NCBI RefSeq assembly: GCF_003254505.1
Contig: NZ_QFYP01000001.1
Coordinates: 2,030,001 to 2,094,000 of the forward strand
From: Phenylobacterium hankyongense
GTDB taxonomy: Bacteria; Pseudomonadota; Alphaproteobacteria; Caulobacterales; Caulobacteraceae
Length of the DNA: 64,000 nt
Direction: 5' to 3'
Under the pieces are notes generated by a model that had not been told where the DNA came from, made no database searches, and saw only the letters and a program-made list of their open reading frames with translations. A program made the translations under genes and the position numbers. Positions 8,980 through 17,123 of this stretch are shown one piece after another (position 1 is the stretch's first letter; each line of letters starts with the position of its first letter).

Positions 8980-9252
8980 ATGCCCAGCAACACAGACGAC
9001 GCTTCCGTGCGCCCCGGCGATCTCTGCCGCCATGGTGGCAACAGCTATCCGATCTATGAGGTGCTGTGCGTTCAGGGCGAGCGCGCCTGGCTGCGCGACG
9101 TCAGCAGCGGCGTGGAGGGGCTCGTCAACCTGCGGAACTGCTTGCCGCTGAGCCCCGAGCAGGCCGGACGACTCGACGCGGACCTGCGCAGCGCCGCCGA
9201 GCTGGAGCCCTCGCCGCCGCATTCGAAGCTGGTCTATGCGCCACGCTCCTGA
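8980..9252 (+). CDS. Small hypothetical protein
   Basis: This 90-residue soluble protein begins MPSNTDDASVRPGDLCRHGG. A start 20 codons earlier is possible, but that extension is arginine/alanine-rich and looks non-coding. The central part YPIYEVLCVQGERAWLRDV and GLVNLRNCLPL resembles a short beta-rich, SH3-like barrel, but I recognise no family. It is one of a run of four small plus-strand genes between the ietAS operon and argS. No promoter is evident. Confidence 0.5.
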   Translation: MPSNTDDASVRPGDLCRHGGNSYPIYEVLCVQGERAWLRDVSSGVEGLVNLRNCLPLSPEQAGRLDADLRSAAELEPSPPHSKLVYAPRS

Positions 9253-9360
9253 CGCGCACGCAAGCCGAGGCTGCATCCACATCCCCGGCCTGACGGCAGC
9301 GCTTGGGTAGGACCGAGCGCGTCCTATTTGACACCTGGAGTAGGAGGAACTTCGGACGAC

Positions 9361-9624
9361 ATGGCGACGGGTTGGGCGCACGAAGGCGCGGTCCTGGATC
9401 AGATCCACGATACCATCAGCGACGGAGTCGAAGGCGCCCGCGCGCGCCTCCCGCAAGGCGAAGGCACACTGGAGTGCGTCGAATGCGGCGAGGACATCCC
9501 GGCGCGGCGACGTGAGGCCTTACCCGGCGTGACCACCTGCATCGCCTGTCAATCTGCGCGAGATCGCCACGTCATGCACTCCATGATCAATCGGCGCGGA
9601 AGCAAGGATAGCCAGCTCAAATAG
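9361..9624 (+). CDS. DksA/TraR-type C4 zinc-finger protein
   Basis: The protein has 87 residues from the ATG at 9361. A TTG 11 codons upstream is in frame but less likely. The C-terminal half contains CVECGEDIPARRREAL and TTCIACQSARD, the CxxC-x17-CxxC zinc knuckle of short DksA/TraR relatives (YbiI-like). Such proteins are often carried by phages and plasmids and can act on RNA polymerase near the secondary channel. The short N-terminus lacks the long coiled coil of true DksA. AGGAGG lies about 13 bases upstream. A small inverted repeat, TAGGAC-N7-GTCCTA (9308-9326), precedes it and could be an operator. Confidence 0.8.
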   Translation: MATGWAHEGAVLDQIHDTISDGVEGARARLPQGEGTLECVECGEDIPARRREALPGVTTCIACQSARDRHVMHSMINRRGSKDSQLK

Positions 9625-9666
9625 CGGCTCTTGACGCGGCGGAGGCGGCGGGCTGGCATCGGGGGC

Positions 9667-9975
9667 ATGTCCGTTCGCCGCCCGCTGCTGTGCGCCGCCG
9701 TCCTTGCCGGGCTGCTGGCGGCCGCGTGCGGGCCGGCGGGGCCGGCCGGGCCGGTGCGCTCGCCGATGCGGGCGAGCGAGCTGGCGCAGCGGGAGCTGCG
9801 GGCGGCGGGGCTCGACGAGGCGGTGATCGACGCGCGGCGGCAGGGCGACCGCTGGGTGGTGACGACGCGCCGGCGGGAGAGCTCGATGGCCGGCCACCTG
9901 GTGTTCGTGGACGCCCGCAGCGGCCAGGTGACGGTGAAGCGCTACTGGTCGGTGGAGCTCGGGCGGCGGCGGTAG
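9667..9975 (+). CDS. Small lipoprotein of unknown function
   Basis: The protein has 102 residues and begins MSVRRPLLCAAVLAGLLAAAC. This is a lipoprotein signal peptide with a LAAAC lipobox, so it is probably anchored to the outer or inner membrane. The mature part DEAVIDARRQGDRWVVTTRR and FVDARSGQVTVKRYW resembles one PepSY-like strand-helix unit, a resemblance only. It lies just upstream of a dispersed palindrome and is not obviously part of an operon. Confidence 0.55.
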   Translation: MSVRRPLLCAAVLAGLLAAACGPAGPAGPVRSPMRASELAQRELRAAGLDEAVIDARRQGDRWVVTTRRRESSMAGHLVFVDARSGQVTVKRYWSVELGRRR

Positions 9976-10056
9976 GGCGGCGTGGAGCGCTTCCCTCTCG
10001 ATGGGAGTGGGGGTGTCGGCTCGGCGCCTGGGGACAGGGCGGCGGGGTCACAGCTC

Positions 10057-10097
10057 GCACCCCCACCCCCGGCCCCTCCCCGCAAGGGGGAGGGGAG
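10057..10097. repeat. Dispersed GC-rich palindrome
   Basis: A run of C-rich tracts ends in the hairpin CCCCTCCCC-GCAA-GGGGGAGGGG. It sits between the small lipoprotein gene and the LexA-like box. The look (CACCCCCACCCCCGGCCCCTC) is that of a common intergenic repeat of high-GC Alphaproteobacteria, from general knowledge. It could act as a weak terminator for the lipoprotein gene. A TTTAT stretch follows the stem. Confidence 0.55.
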
Positions 10098-10102
10098 TTT
10101 AT

Positions 10103-10117
10103 GTTCTTGATTTGTTC
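10103..10117 (+). promoter_or_regulatory. Possible LexA (SOS) box GTTC-N7-GTTC
   Basis: GTTCTTGATTTGTTC matches the alphaproteobacterial LexA operator GTTC-N7-GTTC, with the usual T-rich spacer. It lies about 117 bases upstream of the terminase-small-subunit-like gene at 10234 and in intergenic DNA. Only eight bases are fixed in this motif, so one or two chance matches are expected in a window this size. The intergenic location and T-rich spacer raise the odds but do not prove function. Confidence 0.45.
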
Positions 10118-10233
10118 TTGCGTTCGGCGCGCATTTCTGCGAGGGTGTGGGTAGCGTGGCGGACTGCGCCCCGGCGGCCTTTTGCGGGCGGCGCGGAGGC
10201 CGGCGGCGCCGGTTGCAATCAAGCGAGACATCG

Positions 10234-11007
10234 ATGGACGAGAACGACGCGCCCCCGGCGGGGCGGGTGCGGCGCCGGCGTGCGCCGCGGGGCGGGCGGG
10301 CCGGCAGCGTGCATTGGTCGGCGAAGGTGGCCAAGCGGATCTGCGAGCGGGTGGCGGCGGGCGAGCTGCTCTATGCGGTCTGCCGTGAGCCGGGGATGCC
10401 GACGCCGCAGAGCGTGCGGCTGTGGGCGCGGGACAAGCCGGATTTCGCCGAGGCGCTGGCGCTGGCGCGGCGGGCCGGCGGGCGGCCCAGCCACAGCGGC
10501 GGCGGGGTGTGGAGCTATTGCGCCGAGACCGGCGAGGAGATCTTCGAGCGGCTGTGCGAGGGCGAGAGCCTGACGGCGATCGGCAAGGACCCGACCATGC
10601 CGTGCCTGTCGACTATCTTCTACTGGCGCCGGCGGATCCCGGCCTTCGAGGAGCAGGTGCAGGTGGCCAAGCGCATCCAGGCCGAGCGGTTCTGCGACCT
10701 CGGCTGGGAGCTGGCGACCGAGGCGACGCCGGAGACCGCCTACCTGACCCACGTGCGGCTGTCGCAGCTGCGCTGGACGGCGGGGGTGATGGCGCCGCGG
10801 GTGTTCCGCATCAAGACCGTGGAGCCGCAGACGCCGCCGGAGCCGCTGACCGTGCTGGTGCGGCACTTCAGGATCGAGACCGACCCGGCGACCGGCGAGC
10901 AGAAGGTGGTCGCCTATTGCCCCAACCCGGAGACCGGCGAGGTGGAGCGGGAGGACGCGCCGGGCTGGCGGCCGCCGGCGGGGGCGGTGCGGCTGCCGGG
11001 TGGGTAG
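10234..11007 (+). CDS. Terminase small-subunit-like DNA-binding protein
   Basis: The protein has 257 residues from MDENDAPPAG. A basic N-terminus (RVRRRRAPRGGR) is followed by two related helical units of about 45 residues each: ICERVAAGELLYAVCREPGM... and IFERLCEGESLTAIGKDPTM.... Both have the helix-turn-helix look of phage terminase small subunits, continuing with QAERFCDLGWELA. The C-terminal part (ETDPATGEQKVVAYCPNPE) is beta-rich. No large terminase, portal or other phage gene is nearby, so it is a domesticated or stray relative. A possible LexA box lies upstream. It converges on argS across a hairpin-forming repeat. Confidence 0.7.
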   Translation: MDENDAPPAGRVRRRRAPRGGRAGSVHWSAKVAKRICERVAAGELLYAVCREPGMPTPQSVRLWARDKPDFAEALALARRAGGRPSHSGGGVWSYCAETGEEIFERLCEGESLTAIGKDPTMPCLSTIFYWRRRIPAFEEQVQVAKRIQAERFCDLGWELATEATPETAYLTHVRLSQLRWTAGVMAPRVFRIKTVEPQTPPEPLTVLVRHFRIETDPATGEQKVVAYCPNPETGEVEREDAPGWRPPAGAVRLPGG

Positions 11008-11030
11008 GGGAAGGGGGTAAGAAGAGGGAG

Positions 11031-11122
11031 GTCCACGAACCACACGAACCACACGAACATGGGGGGGCGGTGAGGGTCGGTGGCGCTGCGACGCGTTGGT
11101 GTGGTTCGTGTGGTTCGTGGAC
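11031..11122. repeat. Second inverted pair of GTTCGTGTG-type repeats
   Basis: The left arm at 11031-11058 and the right arm at 11095-11122 are reverse complements of about 28 bases, built from the same 9-base unit as the pair at 2295-2423. The loop is only about 36 bases, so a stable hairpin is likely. It lies in the gap between two convergent genes and is followed on the plus strand by GATTTTGG, a position where a bidirectional terminator would be expected. Confidence 0.85.
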
Positions 11123-11158
11123 GATTTTGGGGGCGCTGGCGCGCCGGAGCGGGCGGGG

Positions 11159-12970
11159 CTACATGCGCTCGGGGACGGCGATGCCGAGGAGGTCGAGGGC
11201 CTGTTCGAGCTGGCGCAGCGTGGTCTGGGCCAGCGTCAGGCGCGAGGCGCGGACGGCGGGCTCGGCGGCGAGGATCGGGCAGGCGGCGTAGAACCTGGAG
11301 AAGCTCTGGGCCAGGCGGTAGGCGTGCTCGGCGACCGCGTTGGGGGCGTAGCGGTCGTAGGCCTCGGTGAGCGCTGAGTCGAAGGCGTCGAGGGTCAGCA
11401 CCAGGTCGCGCTCGGCCGGCTCGGCGACGGCGACCGGGCCGGCGGCGGCGCCCTCGCCCTCTTTTGCTTCTTGGTCGGCGCGGCGCAGCAGGGATTTCAC
11501 CCGCACCGCCTGGTAGAGCAGGTAGGGGCCGGTCTTGCCCTCGAAGCTGGTGAAGCGGTCGAGGTCGAAGACGTAGGAGGTGCCGCGGAAGTTCTGCAGG
11601 TCGGCGAACTTCAGGGCGGCGACGGCGACCTTGGCGGCGATGTCCTCGAACTCTTCGGGCGGCAGGTCTTCGCCGAGGCCGGCCTCGTGCAGGCGCTCGC
11701 GGGCCTTGTCGCGGGTCATCCGGATCAGGTCGTTGAGCTTCAGGACGCCGCCTTCGCGGGTCTTGAAGGGCTTGCCGTCGGTCCCGTTCATGGTGCCGAA
11801 GCCGACGTGCTGCAGCTGGCCCTCGGCGGCGTAGCCGGCCAGGCAGGCGGCGCGGAAGACGATCTCGAAGTGGTCGGCCTGGCGCTGGTCGACGGCGTAG
11901 ATCACCAGCTGCGGATCGAAGCCCTGCCGGCGGTCGAGGATGGTGGCGAGGTCGGTGGTGCCGTACATCGCCGAGCCCTCGGAGGAGACCACCAAGAGCG
12001 GCGGCAGCTCGCGCTTGTCGCCTTCCCTGGAGACGCGGACGATGCGGGCGCCCTGGTCGTCGACCAGCAGGCCCTTGGCGTCGAGGTCGGCGACCATCGG
12101 CTCGATCAGGTGGTCGACGTCGCTCTCGCCCTTCCAGAGGTCGAAGTCGACGCCGAGCGCGTGGAAGTCGCGCTCCAGGGCGACCTTGGTGACCTTGGCG
12201 AAGCGCCGCCACAGGAGGTAGGCGCCCGGCCGGCGGGCCTGCAGCTCGGCGGTGAGCTTGCGGGCGCGGTCGCGGTAGGCGGGGTCGGCCTTGCCCTTGG
12301 CGGCGGCCTCCGGATAGAGCCGGTCGAGGTCGGCGAGCTCGACGCCGGCGAAGGCGGCGGGCTCGAGGCTGGCGAGGTCGGCGGGCGTCAGGTCGGCGCG
12401 GGCGTTCAGCGCCGCGACCTCGGCGGCGATGGCCGGGTCCTCGTCGGTGACCGCGCCGATCAGGAGGCCCATCTGGTAGCCCCAGTCGCCGAAGTGGGCG
12501 TCGCCGACCACGCTGTCGCCGCGGAAGCGGTAGAGGCGCTTGAGCGACTCGCCGAGGATCGAGGAGCGCAGGTGGCCGACGTGCATCGGCTTGGCGACGT
12601 TGGGGCCGCCGTAGTCGACCAGCACCCGGCGCGGCTGGGGAACCAGCTCGGCGCCGACCCGCGGATCGGCGGCGATCTGGTTGGCGCGGTCGGCGAGCGC
12701 CGGCTCGGCGAGCTTCAGGTTGATGAAGCCGGGGCCGGCGATCTCGACGGCGGCCAGGCGCGGGTCGCCCTCCAGCCGGGCGGCGACGGCGGCGGCGAGC
12801 TCGCGCGGGTTCTTGCCGACGCGCTTGGCCGCGGCCAGGGCGCCGTTGGACTGGAAGTCGGCGAGGTCGGGACGGTCCGACGGCGTCACCCGGCCGAGCT
12901 CGGCGGGCAGGCCAACGGCGGCGAAGGCGGCTTCGACCGCTTCGCCCAGAGCCCGTTTCAGGTCGCTCAT
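11159..12970 (-). CDS. argS: Arginyl-tRNA synthetase
   Basis: ArgS charges tRNA-Arg with arginine in the cytosol. The protein has 603 residues, the normal class I ArgRS length. It opens with the ArgRS-specific N-terminal domain ([16 protein letters not shown]), then carries the catalytic [16 protein letters not shown] containing the HIGH-type [15 protein letters not shown] stands at the KMSKS position, which is degenerate as is usual in ArgRS. The C-terminal anticodon-binding helices end [13 protein letters not shown]. Its ATG overlaps the stop of the upstream gene (12967-13704) in an ATGA junction. Confidence 0.97.
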   Translation of the reverse strand: MSDLKRALGEAVEAAFAAVGLPAELGRVTPSDRPDLADFQSNGALAAAKRVGKNPRELAAAVAARLEGDPRLAAVEIAGPGFINLKLAEPALADRANQIAADPRVGAELVPQPRRVLVDYGGPNVAKPMHVGHLRSSILGESLKRLYRFRGDSVVGDAHFGDWGYQMGLLIGAVTDEDPAIAAEVAALNARADLTPADLASLEPAAFAGVELADLDRLYPEAAAKGKADPAYRDRARKLTAELQARRPGAYLLWRRFAKVTKVALERDFHALGVDFDLWKGESDVDHLIEPMVADLDAKGLLVDDQGARIVRVSREGDKRELPPLLVVSSEGSAMYGTTDLATILDRRQGFDPQLVIYAVDQRQADHFEIVFRAACLAGYAAEGQLQHVGFGTMNGTDGKPFKTREGGVLKLNDLIRMTRDKARERLHEAGLGEDLPPEEFEDIAAKVAVAALKFADLQNFRGTSYVFDLDRFTSFEGKTGPYLLYQAVRVKSLLRRADQEAKEGEGAAAGPVAVAEPAERDLVLTLDAFDSALTEAYDRYAPNAVAEHAYRLAQSFSRFYAACPILAAEPAVRASRLTLAQTTLRQLEQALDLLGIAVPERM

Positions 12971-13704
12971 CGGGGCTGGGAGGCGCCCTCGGCGGCGACC
13001 GTGGTCGCGGCGCCGGCGTTGAGGCGGAAGCGCTTACCCTGGCGGTTGAACTCGGCCATCTCCGGGGTCACGTCGAAGCCCACCAGGATCTCGAAGTTGG
13101 CCCCCGAGGTGGTGGCGGTGCCGCGCGGGATCACCACGTTCTTCAGGTGCTCGGTGACGTAGACCCGGTCCTGGCCGGCCGGGAAGCTGACCGGCAGGTC
13201 GAAGCTCTGCTTGGCGATGACCTCGCGGTTGCGGTCGGTGACCGCCACCCAGTAGTGGTAGGTCTTCGCGGTCCCTTGCGCCTGCGGGCCCTTGCCCATC
13301 TCGAACAGCACATCCATCACCACCTGGATCGGCTGGTCTTCCTTGTACTGGCAGCCGGCGGAAATGCCCTGGATCTCGCCGGAGAAGCCGACGTTGGCGG
13401 AGGCCTCGCGGCTGTCCTTGAACTCCACGTAGCGGCTGGCGTCGTAGAGGGTCTTCACGAACGGGCAGGGCCCGGCGTTGCGCAGGGCCGGCAGCGGCGC
13501 CTGGTTGTTGCCCCAGTCGCTGTCCTTCTTCTTCTTGGCGGCGGCGTCGTCATCGCCGCCCCCGCGGCGGCCACCACCACCACCGCCACCACCGCCCATG
13601 CCGCCGCCCCCCATGCCGCCGCCGCCCATCTGGGCGTAGGCGGTCAGCGGGACGGAGGTGGCGGCCATCACCAGGGCGGCGGCGACGAGGAGCAGACGGC
13701 GCAT
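12967..13704 (-). CDS. Secreted glycine-rich protein of unknown function
   Basis: The protein has 245 residues. A signal peptide ([20 protein letters not shown], cut near AYA) is followed by a [11 protein letters not shown] tract, then [18 protein letters not shown]. The compact domain ([52 protein letters not shown]) contains two cysteines. I recognise no named family, although the domain has the look of a conserved periplasmic protein of Caulobacterales. It is co-transcribed ahead of argS with a four-base overlap. The low-complexity linker suggests an extended tether between membrane and domain. Confidence 0.75.
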   Translation of the reverse strand: MRRLLLVAAALVMAATSVPLTAYAQMGGGGMGGGGMGGGGGGGGGRRGGGDDDAAAKKKKDSDWGNNQAPLPALRNAGPCPFVKTLYDASRYVEFKDSREASANVGFSGEIQGISAGCQYKEDQPIQVVMDVLFEMGKGPQAQGTAKTYHYWVAVTDRNREVIAKQSFDLPVSFPAGQDRVYVTEHLKNVVIPRGTATTSGANFEILVGFDVTPEMAEFNRQGKRFRLNAGAATTVAAEGASQPR

Positions 13705-13824
13705 GGGAGGCGTCCATGGAAAGGGGCGCGAGAAGGGCTCGCGGGCTGTCTGCGTACTACAGCGGGACGAATGCGGCCGCAACGCGGCTGGCGGGGGCGG
13801 GCGCGACCGCTTACCTTGGCGCGC

Positions 13825-14778
13825 ATGACGACGACCGCGCCGCGACCCGCCCTGACCGTGCTGCTGGCCACCCCGCGCGGCTTCTGCGCCGGGGTCGACC
13901 GCGCCATCCAGATCGTCGAGCGGGCGATCGAGAAATACGGCGCGCCGGTCTATGTGCGCCACGAGATCGTCCACAACCGCCACGTGGTCGAGCGGCTGAA
14001 GGCCCTGGGCGCGGTGTTCGTCGAGGAGCTGGCCGAGTGCCCGGTGGACCGGCCGGTGGTGTTCTCCGCCCACGGCGTGCCCAAGGCGGTGCCGGCCGAG
14101 GCCAAGGCGCGGCGGATGCTCTACCTCGACGCCACCTGCCCGCTGGTCTCCAAGGTCCACGTCGAGGCCCAGCGGCACTACGACGCCGGCCGCCAGATCG
14201 TGCTGATCGGCCACGACGGCCACCCGGAGGTGGTCGGCACCATGGGCCAGCTGCCGGACGGCGCGGTGGCGCTGATCGAGACGGTGGAGGACGCCCGCGC
14301 CTTCCAGCCGCGCGACCCGGCCAACATCGCCTTCGTCACCCAGACCACCCTGTCGGTGGACGACACCGCCGAGATCGTCGCGGTGCTGCGCGGCCGCTTC
14401 CCGGAGATGGCCGCGTCGCACAAGGAAGACATCTGCTACGCCACCACCAACCGCCAGGAGGCGGTGAAGAGCGTGGCGGCGCGCAGCGACGTGCTGCTGG
14501 TGCTGGGCAGCGCCAACTCCTCGAACTCCGTGCGGCTGGCCGAGGTCGGCCGCCGCTCGGGCGCCGCCGCCTACCTGATCGACGACGCCGACGGCCTCGA
14601 CTTCGCCTGGCTGGAGGGCGCGCGGGTGGTGGGCGTCACCGCCGGCGCCTCGGCCCCGGAAGTGCTGGTGCAGGGCGTCATCGACCGGCTGTCGGCCAGC
14701 TTCGACGTCGCGGTGGAGGAGGTCGACGCCGCGCGCGAGACGGTCAGCTTCAAGCTGCCGCGGGTGCTGGTGAGCTAG
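13825..14778 (+). CDS. ispH: 4-hydroxy-3-methylbut-2-enyl diphosphate reductase
   Basis: This is the last enzyme of the MEP isoprenoid pathway, an iron-sulfur reductase producing IPP and DMAPP. It has 317 residues from [15 protein letters not shown]. The three cluster cysteines are visible in [22 protein letters not shown] and [29 protein letters not shown] and [10 protein letters not shown] are active-site signatures, and [10 protein letters not shown] binds the substrate phosphates. It is transcribed divergently from the 12967 gene. Its TAG stop overlaps the stop of the convergent antitoxin-like gene through a shared CTAG. Confidence 0.97.
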   Translation: MTTTAPRPALTVLLATPRGFCAGVDRAIQIVERAIEKYGAPVYVRHEIVHNRHVVERLKALGAVFVEELAECPVDRPVVFSAHGVPKAVPAEAKARRMLYLDATCPLVSKVHVEAQRHYDAGRQIVLIGHDGHPEVVGTMGQLPDGAVALIETVEDARAFQPRDPANIAFVTQTTLSVDDTAEIVAVLRGRFPEMAASHKEDICYATTNRQEAVKSVAARSDVLLVLGSANSSNSVRLAEVGRRSGAAAYLIDDADGLDFAWLEGARVVGVTAGASAPEVLVQGVIDRLSASFDVAVEEVDAARETVSFKLPRVLVS

Positions 14779-14996
14779 AGAAGATCGAAGGTGCGGTTGT
14801 AGCGTTTCAGGAAGGCGCGGCCGCGGGCGTGGCGGTCCTCGACCCACTCCTCGCGGGTGACGGTGGCGACCACGCCGTCGCGCCCCGGCTCCACGTGCAG
14901 GGCGCCGCCGACCTGGACGTTGAGCAGCAGCAGGGCCTCTTCGGTGAGGATCACGGCGACCTGGTCGCCGATCTTTTCGACCTTCAGTGCGATCAT
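14775..14996 (-). CDS. AbrB/MazE-like antitoxin, orphan
   Basis: The protein has 73 residues: [20 protein letters not shown] and [16 protein letters not shown] form a swapped-hairpin AbrB/MazE DNA-binding half, and the tail [21 protein letters not shown] fits the class called the addiction-module antidote partnered with Doc. No Doc, PemK or other toxin gene lies on either side, since ispH and thrB flank it. It is therefore an orphan, perhaps a domesticated regulator. AGGAGGC lies a few bases upstream of the ATG. Confidence 0.75.
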   Translation of the reverse strand: MIALKVEKIGDQVAVILTEEALLLLNVQVGGALHVEPGRDGVVATVTREEWVEDRHARGRAFLKRYNRTFDLL

Positions 14997-15082
14997 CGCG
15001 TGCCTCCTGAAAGCGGGCCGATCCTACCACCGAGGGCGCGTGGCGTCTTGACCCTCTCGGCGACCTACCGCAATGGCCGTCC

Positions 15083-16048
15083 ATGGCGGTCTATACGGAC
15101 ATAACGGACGAGGAGCTGGCGCAGCTTCTGGCGGATTTCGACCTGGGCGCGGCGCTCAGCCTCAAGGGCGTGGCGGAGGGGGTGGAGAATTCCAACTTCC
15201 TGCTGGAGACCGAGGCCGGGCGCTATTTCCTGACGGTCTACGAGAAGCGGGTGCGCGAGGAGGAGCTGCCGTTCTTCCTGGGGCTGATGCGCTGGCTGCA
15301 CGACCACGGCTATCCCAGCGCCACGCCGATCGCCGACCGCGCCGGCGAGATCCTGAAGCGGGTGCGCGGCAAGCCCTGCGCCATCGTCACCTTCCTGTCG
15401 GGGCTGTCGGTGCGCCGCCCGACGGTGGCCCACTGCCGCGAGGCCGGCGAGGGGCTGGCGGCGTTGCACCTGGCTGCGGCCGGCTTTCCGCTGAGCCGCC
15501 ACAACGACCTCGGCCAGGCCGCCTGGGCGCCGATGTTCGCCAGGCTGAAGGCCGAGGCCGAGGGGCTGAAGCCGGGGCTGTCGGCGGTGATCGACGCGGA
15601 CCTGGCGAGCCTTGCGGCGCGCTGGCCGAAGGCGCTGCCGGCCGGGGTGATCCACGCCGACTACTTCCCCGACAACGTGTTCTTCACCGGCGGCCGGTTC
15701 GCCGGGGCCATCGACTTCTACTTCGCCTGCAACGACATGCTGGCCTACGACATCGCCGTGGCCCTGAACGCCTGGTGCTTCGAGGCCGACGGCAGCTTCA
15801 ACATCACCTGCGCCCGCGCCCTGGTGGCCGGCTACGAGAGCCGCCGCCCGCTGTCGGCCGCCGAGCGCGGGGCGCTGCCGGTGCTGGCCCACGGGGCGGC
15901 GATGCGGTTCTTCCTGACCCGGCTGCACGACTGGCGCGCCACCCCGGCCGGCGCCCTGGTGCGGCCGAAGGACCCGCTGGAGTACGAGCGCAAGCTGGCG
16001 GTGCACCGGTCGTCGCCGGACCTGGTGCTGTTCGGGGCCGCGGCGTGA
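15083..16048 (+). CDS. thrB: Homoserine kinase (aminoglycoside-phosphotransferase-type fold)
   Basis: It phosphorylates homoserine in threonine biosynthesis. This is the APH/choline-kinase-like ThrB used by many Alphaproteobacteria, not the GHMP-type enzyme. It has 321 residues. [20 protein letters not shown] forms the nucleotide-binding N-lobe, [13 protein letters not shown] is the Brenner-type catalytic loop with Asp and Asn, and [16 protein letters not shown] carries the metal-binding Asp. An ATG three codons earlier is out of frame, so [11 protein letters not shown] is the natural start. It overlaps rnhA by four bases, an arrangement known from related genomes. Confidence 0.94.
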   Translation: MAVYTDITDEELAQLLADFDLGAALSLKGVAEGVENSNFLLETEAGRYFLTVYEKRVREEELPFFLGLMRWLHDHGYPSATPIADRAGEILKRVRGKPCAIVTFLSGLSVRRPTVAHCREAGEGLAALHLAAAGFPLSRHNDLGQAAWAPMFARLKAEAEGLKPGLSAVIDADLASLAARWPKALPAGVIHADYFPDNVFFTGGRFAGAIDFYFACNDMLAYDIAVALNAWCFEADGSFNITCARALVAGYESRRPLSAAERGALPVLAHGAAMRFFLTRLHDWRATPAGALVRPKDPLEYERKLAVHRSSPDLVLFGAAA

Positions 16049-16491
16049 CCCCCGAAGTGGTGATCTACACCGACGGCGCCTGCTCGGGGAATCCCGGCCC
16101 CGGCGGCTGGGGCGCGGTGCTGTTCTACGGCGACACCCGGCGCGAGCTGAAGGGCGGCGAGCGCGCGACCACCAACAACCGCATGGAACTGATGGCGGCG
16201 ATCCAGGCGCTGGAGGCGCTGAACAAGCCCTGCAAGGTCGAGCTGCACACCGACAGCCAGTACGTCCAGAAGGGCATCCACGAGTGGATCCACGGCTGGA
16301 AGCGGCGCGGCTGGCTGACCGCCGACAAGAAGCCGGTGAAGAACGACGATCTGTGGAAACGCCTCGACCAGGCCCGTCTGCGCCACCAGGTCGACTGGCG
16401 CTGGATCAAGGGCCACGCCGGCCACGAGCACAACGAGCGCGCCGACCAGCTGGCCCGCGAAGGGCTGAAGGACGCGCTCGCCGCGGGGTGA
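16045..16491 (+). CDS. rnhA: Ribonuclease HI
   Basis: It cleaves the RNA strand of RNA:DNA hybrids, removing Okazaki primers and R-loops. The protein has 148 residues. The catalytic residues are visible as the Asp in [16 protein letters not shown], the Glu in [12 protein letters not shown], the Asp in LHTDSQYV and the Asp in NERADQLA, with the usual basic handle [17 protein letters not shown]. It starts with GTG inside the thrB stop (GTGA), so it is translationally coupled to thrB. Two MarR-type operators begin three bases after its stop. Confidence 0.97.
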   Translation: MTPEVVIYTDGACSGNPGPGGWGAVLFYGDTRRELKGGERATTNNRMELMAAIQALEALNKPCKVELHTDSQYVQKGIHEWIHGWKRRGWLTADKKPVKNDDLWKRLDQARLRHQVDWRWIKGHAGHEHNERADQLAREGLKDALAAG

Positions 16492-16493
16492 TC

Positions 16494-16550
16494 GTTCGAC
16501 ATCGAACTTGACCGTGGCCTCGTAAGGGCGGAGCCTGTTCGAGATCGAAC
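16494..16550 (+). promoter_or_regulatory. Pair of palindromic operators before a MarR-family gene
   Basis: GTTCGACATCGAAC (16494-16507) and GTTCGAGATCGAAC (16537-16550) are perfect 6+6 palindromes with a 2-base centre, spaced 43 bases centre to centre (about four helical turns). They flank the only space in which the promoter of the MarR gene can lie. TTGACC follows the first site at once and could be a -35 element. Autoregulation by the downstream MarR protein is the natural inference. Confidence 0.8.
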
Positions 16551-16564
16551 GTCCGAGGTCCGCC

Positions 16565-17011
16565 ATGCCGCCCGTTGTCGAAGACCACGCCCACGCCCAG
16601 GTGTTCGACGAGATCGCCCAGATCGAGCGCCTGGTGCGCCTCAGCGTCGGCCAGCAGCTGCCGGTGGGCCTGACCTATCCGCAGTACGAGGTCCTGAAGC
16701 TGCTGGCCCGCCGCGGCGACGGCCTGACCCCGCGGGAGATCGCCGCCGCGCTCCTGATGACCAAGAACGGCCTGACCAACACCCTGCAGCGGCTGGCGGT
16801 GCGCAAGCTGATCGCGGTGGGCGAGGACCCGGCCGACGGCCGCAAGAAGCGGGTCTGGCTGACCACCGACGGCCGCGCGGCCCACGGCCAGGCGATGGCC
16901 GCCATCCGCCCGAAGGTCGAGCGCCTGCGCGAAGGCTTCACCCAGAAGGAATTCCGCGACGCGCTGCCGTTCTTAAGGGCGCTGCGGGGGTGGTTGGGGG
17001 AGGGGGATTAG
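16565..17011 (+). CDS. MarR-family transcriptional regulator
   Basis: This is a 148-residue winged-helix dimeric regulator. It has the N-terminal dimerisation helix (VFDEIAQIERLVRLSV), the recognition region LTPREIAAALLMTKNGLTNT and the wing DPADGRKKRVWLT. The C-terminal helix ends LRGWLGEGD. Two identical-type palindromes directly upstream suggest it represses itself. No neighbouring efflux or catabolic gene is co-transcribed, so its target and ligand are unknown. It ends 113 bases before the convergent TIR-STAND gene. Confidence 0.9.
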   Translation: MPPVVEDHAHAQVFDEIAQIERLVRLSVGQQLPVGLTYPQYEVLKLLARRGDGLTPREIAAALLMTKNGLTNTLQRLAVRKLIAVGEDPADGRKKRVWLTTDGRAAHGQAMAAIRPKVERLREGFTQKEFRDALPFLRALRGWLGEGD

Positions 17012-17123
17012 GGGGGCGGGAGCACCTGACATCGACCGATGTCCGCTCCTGACTCATGTGACACGTTCAGAAGGTCTGCACTTAGGCCGGTCGTGTGACC
17101 GCGCAACTCGGTCGAATTTTGGG

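Noticed and set aside
9308..9326. TAGGAC-N7-GTCCTA as an operator for the zinc-finger gene
   Set aside because: The arms are only six bases long and this frequency is expected by chance; noted in the gene entry but not claimed as a site.
10234..11007. Evidence of a prophage
   Set aside because: Only one phage-like gene is present. No integrase, large terminase, portal, capsid, tail or lysis gene and no tRNA attachment site is seen.
14775..14996. Complete toxin-antitoxin module
   Set aside because: Only the antitoxin-like gene exists; both neighbours are core metabolic genes and no toxin-sized frame lies in the remaining 86 bases before thrB.
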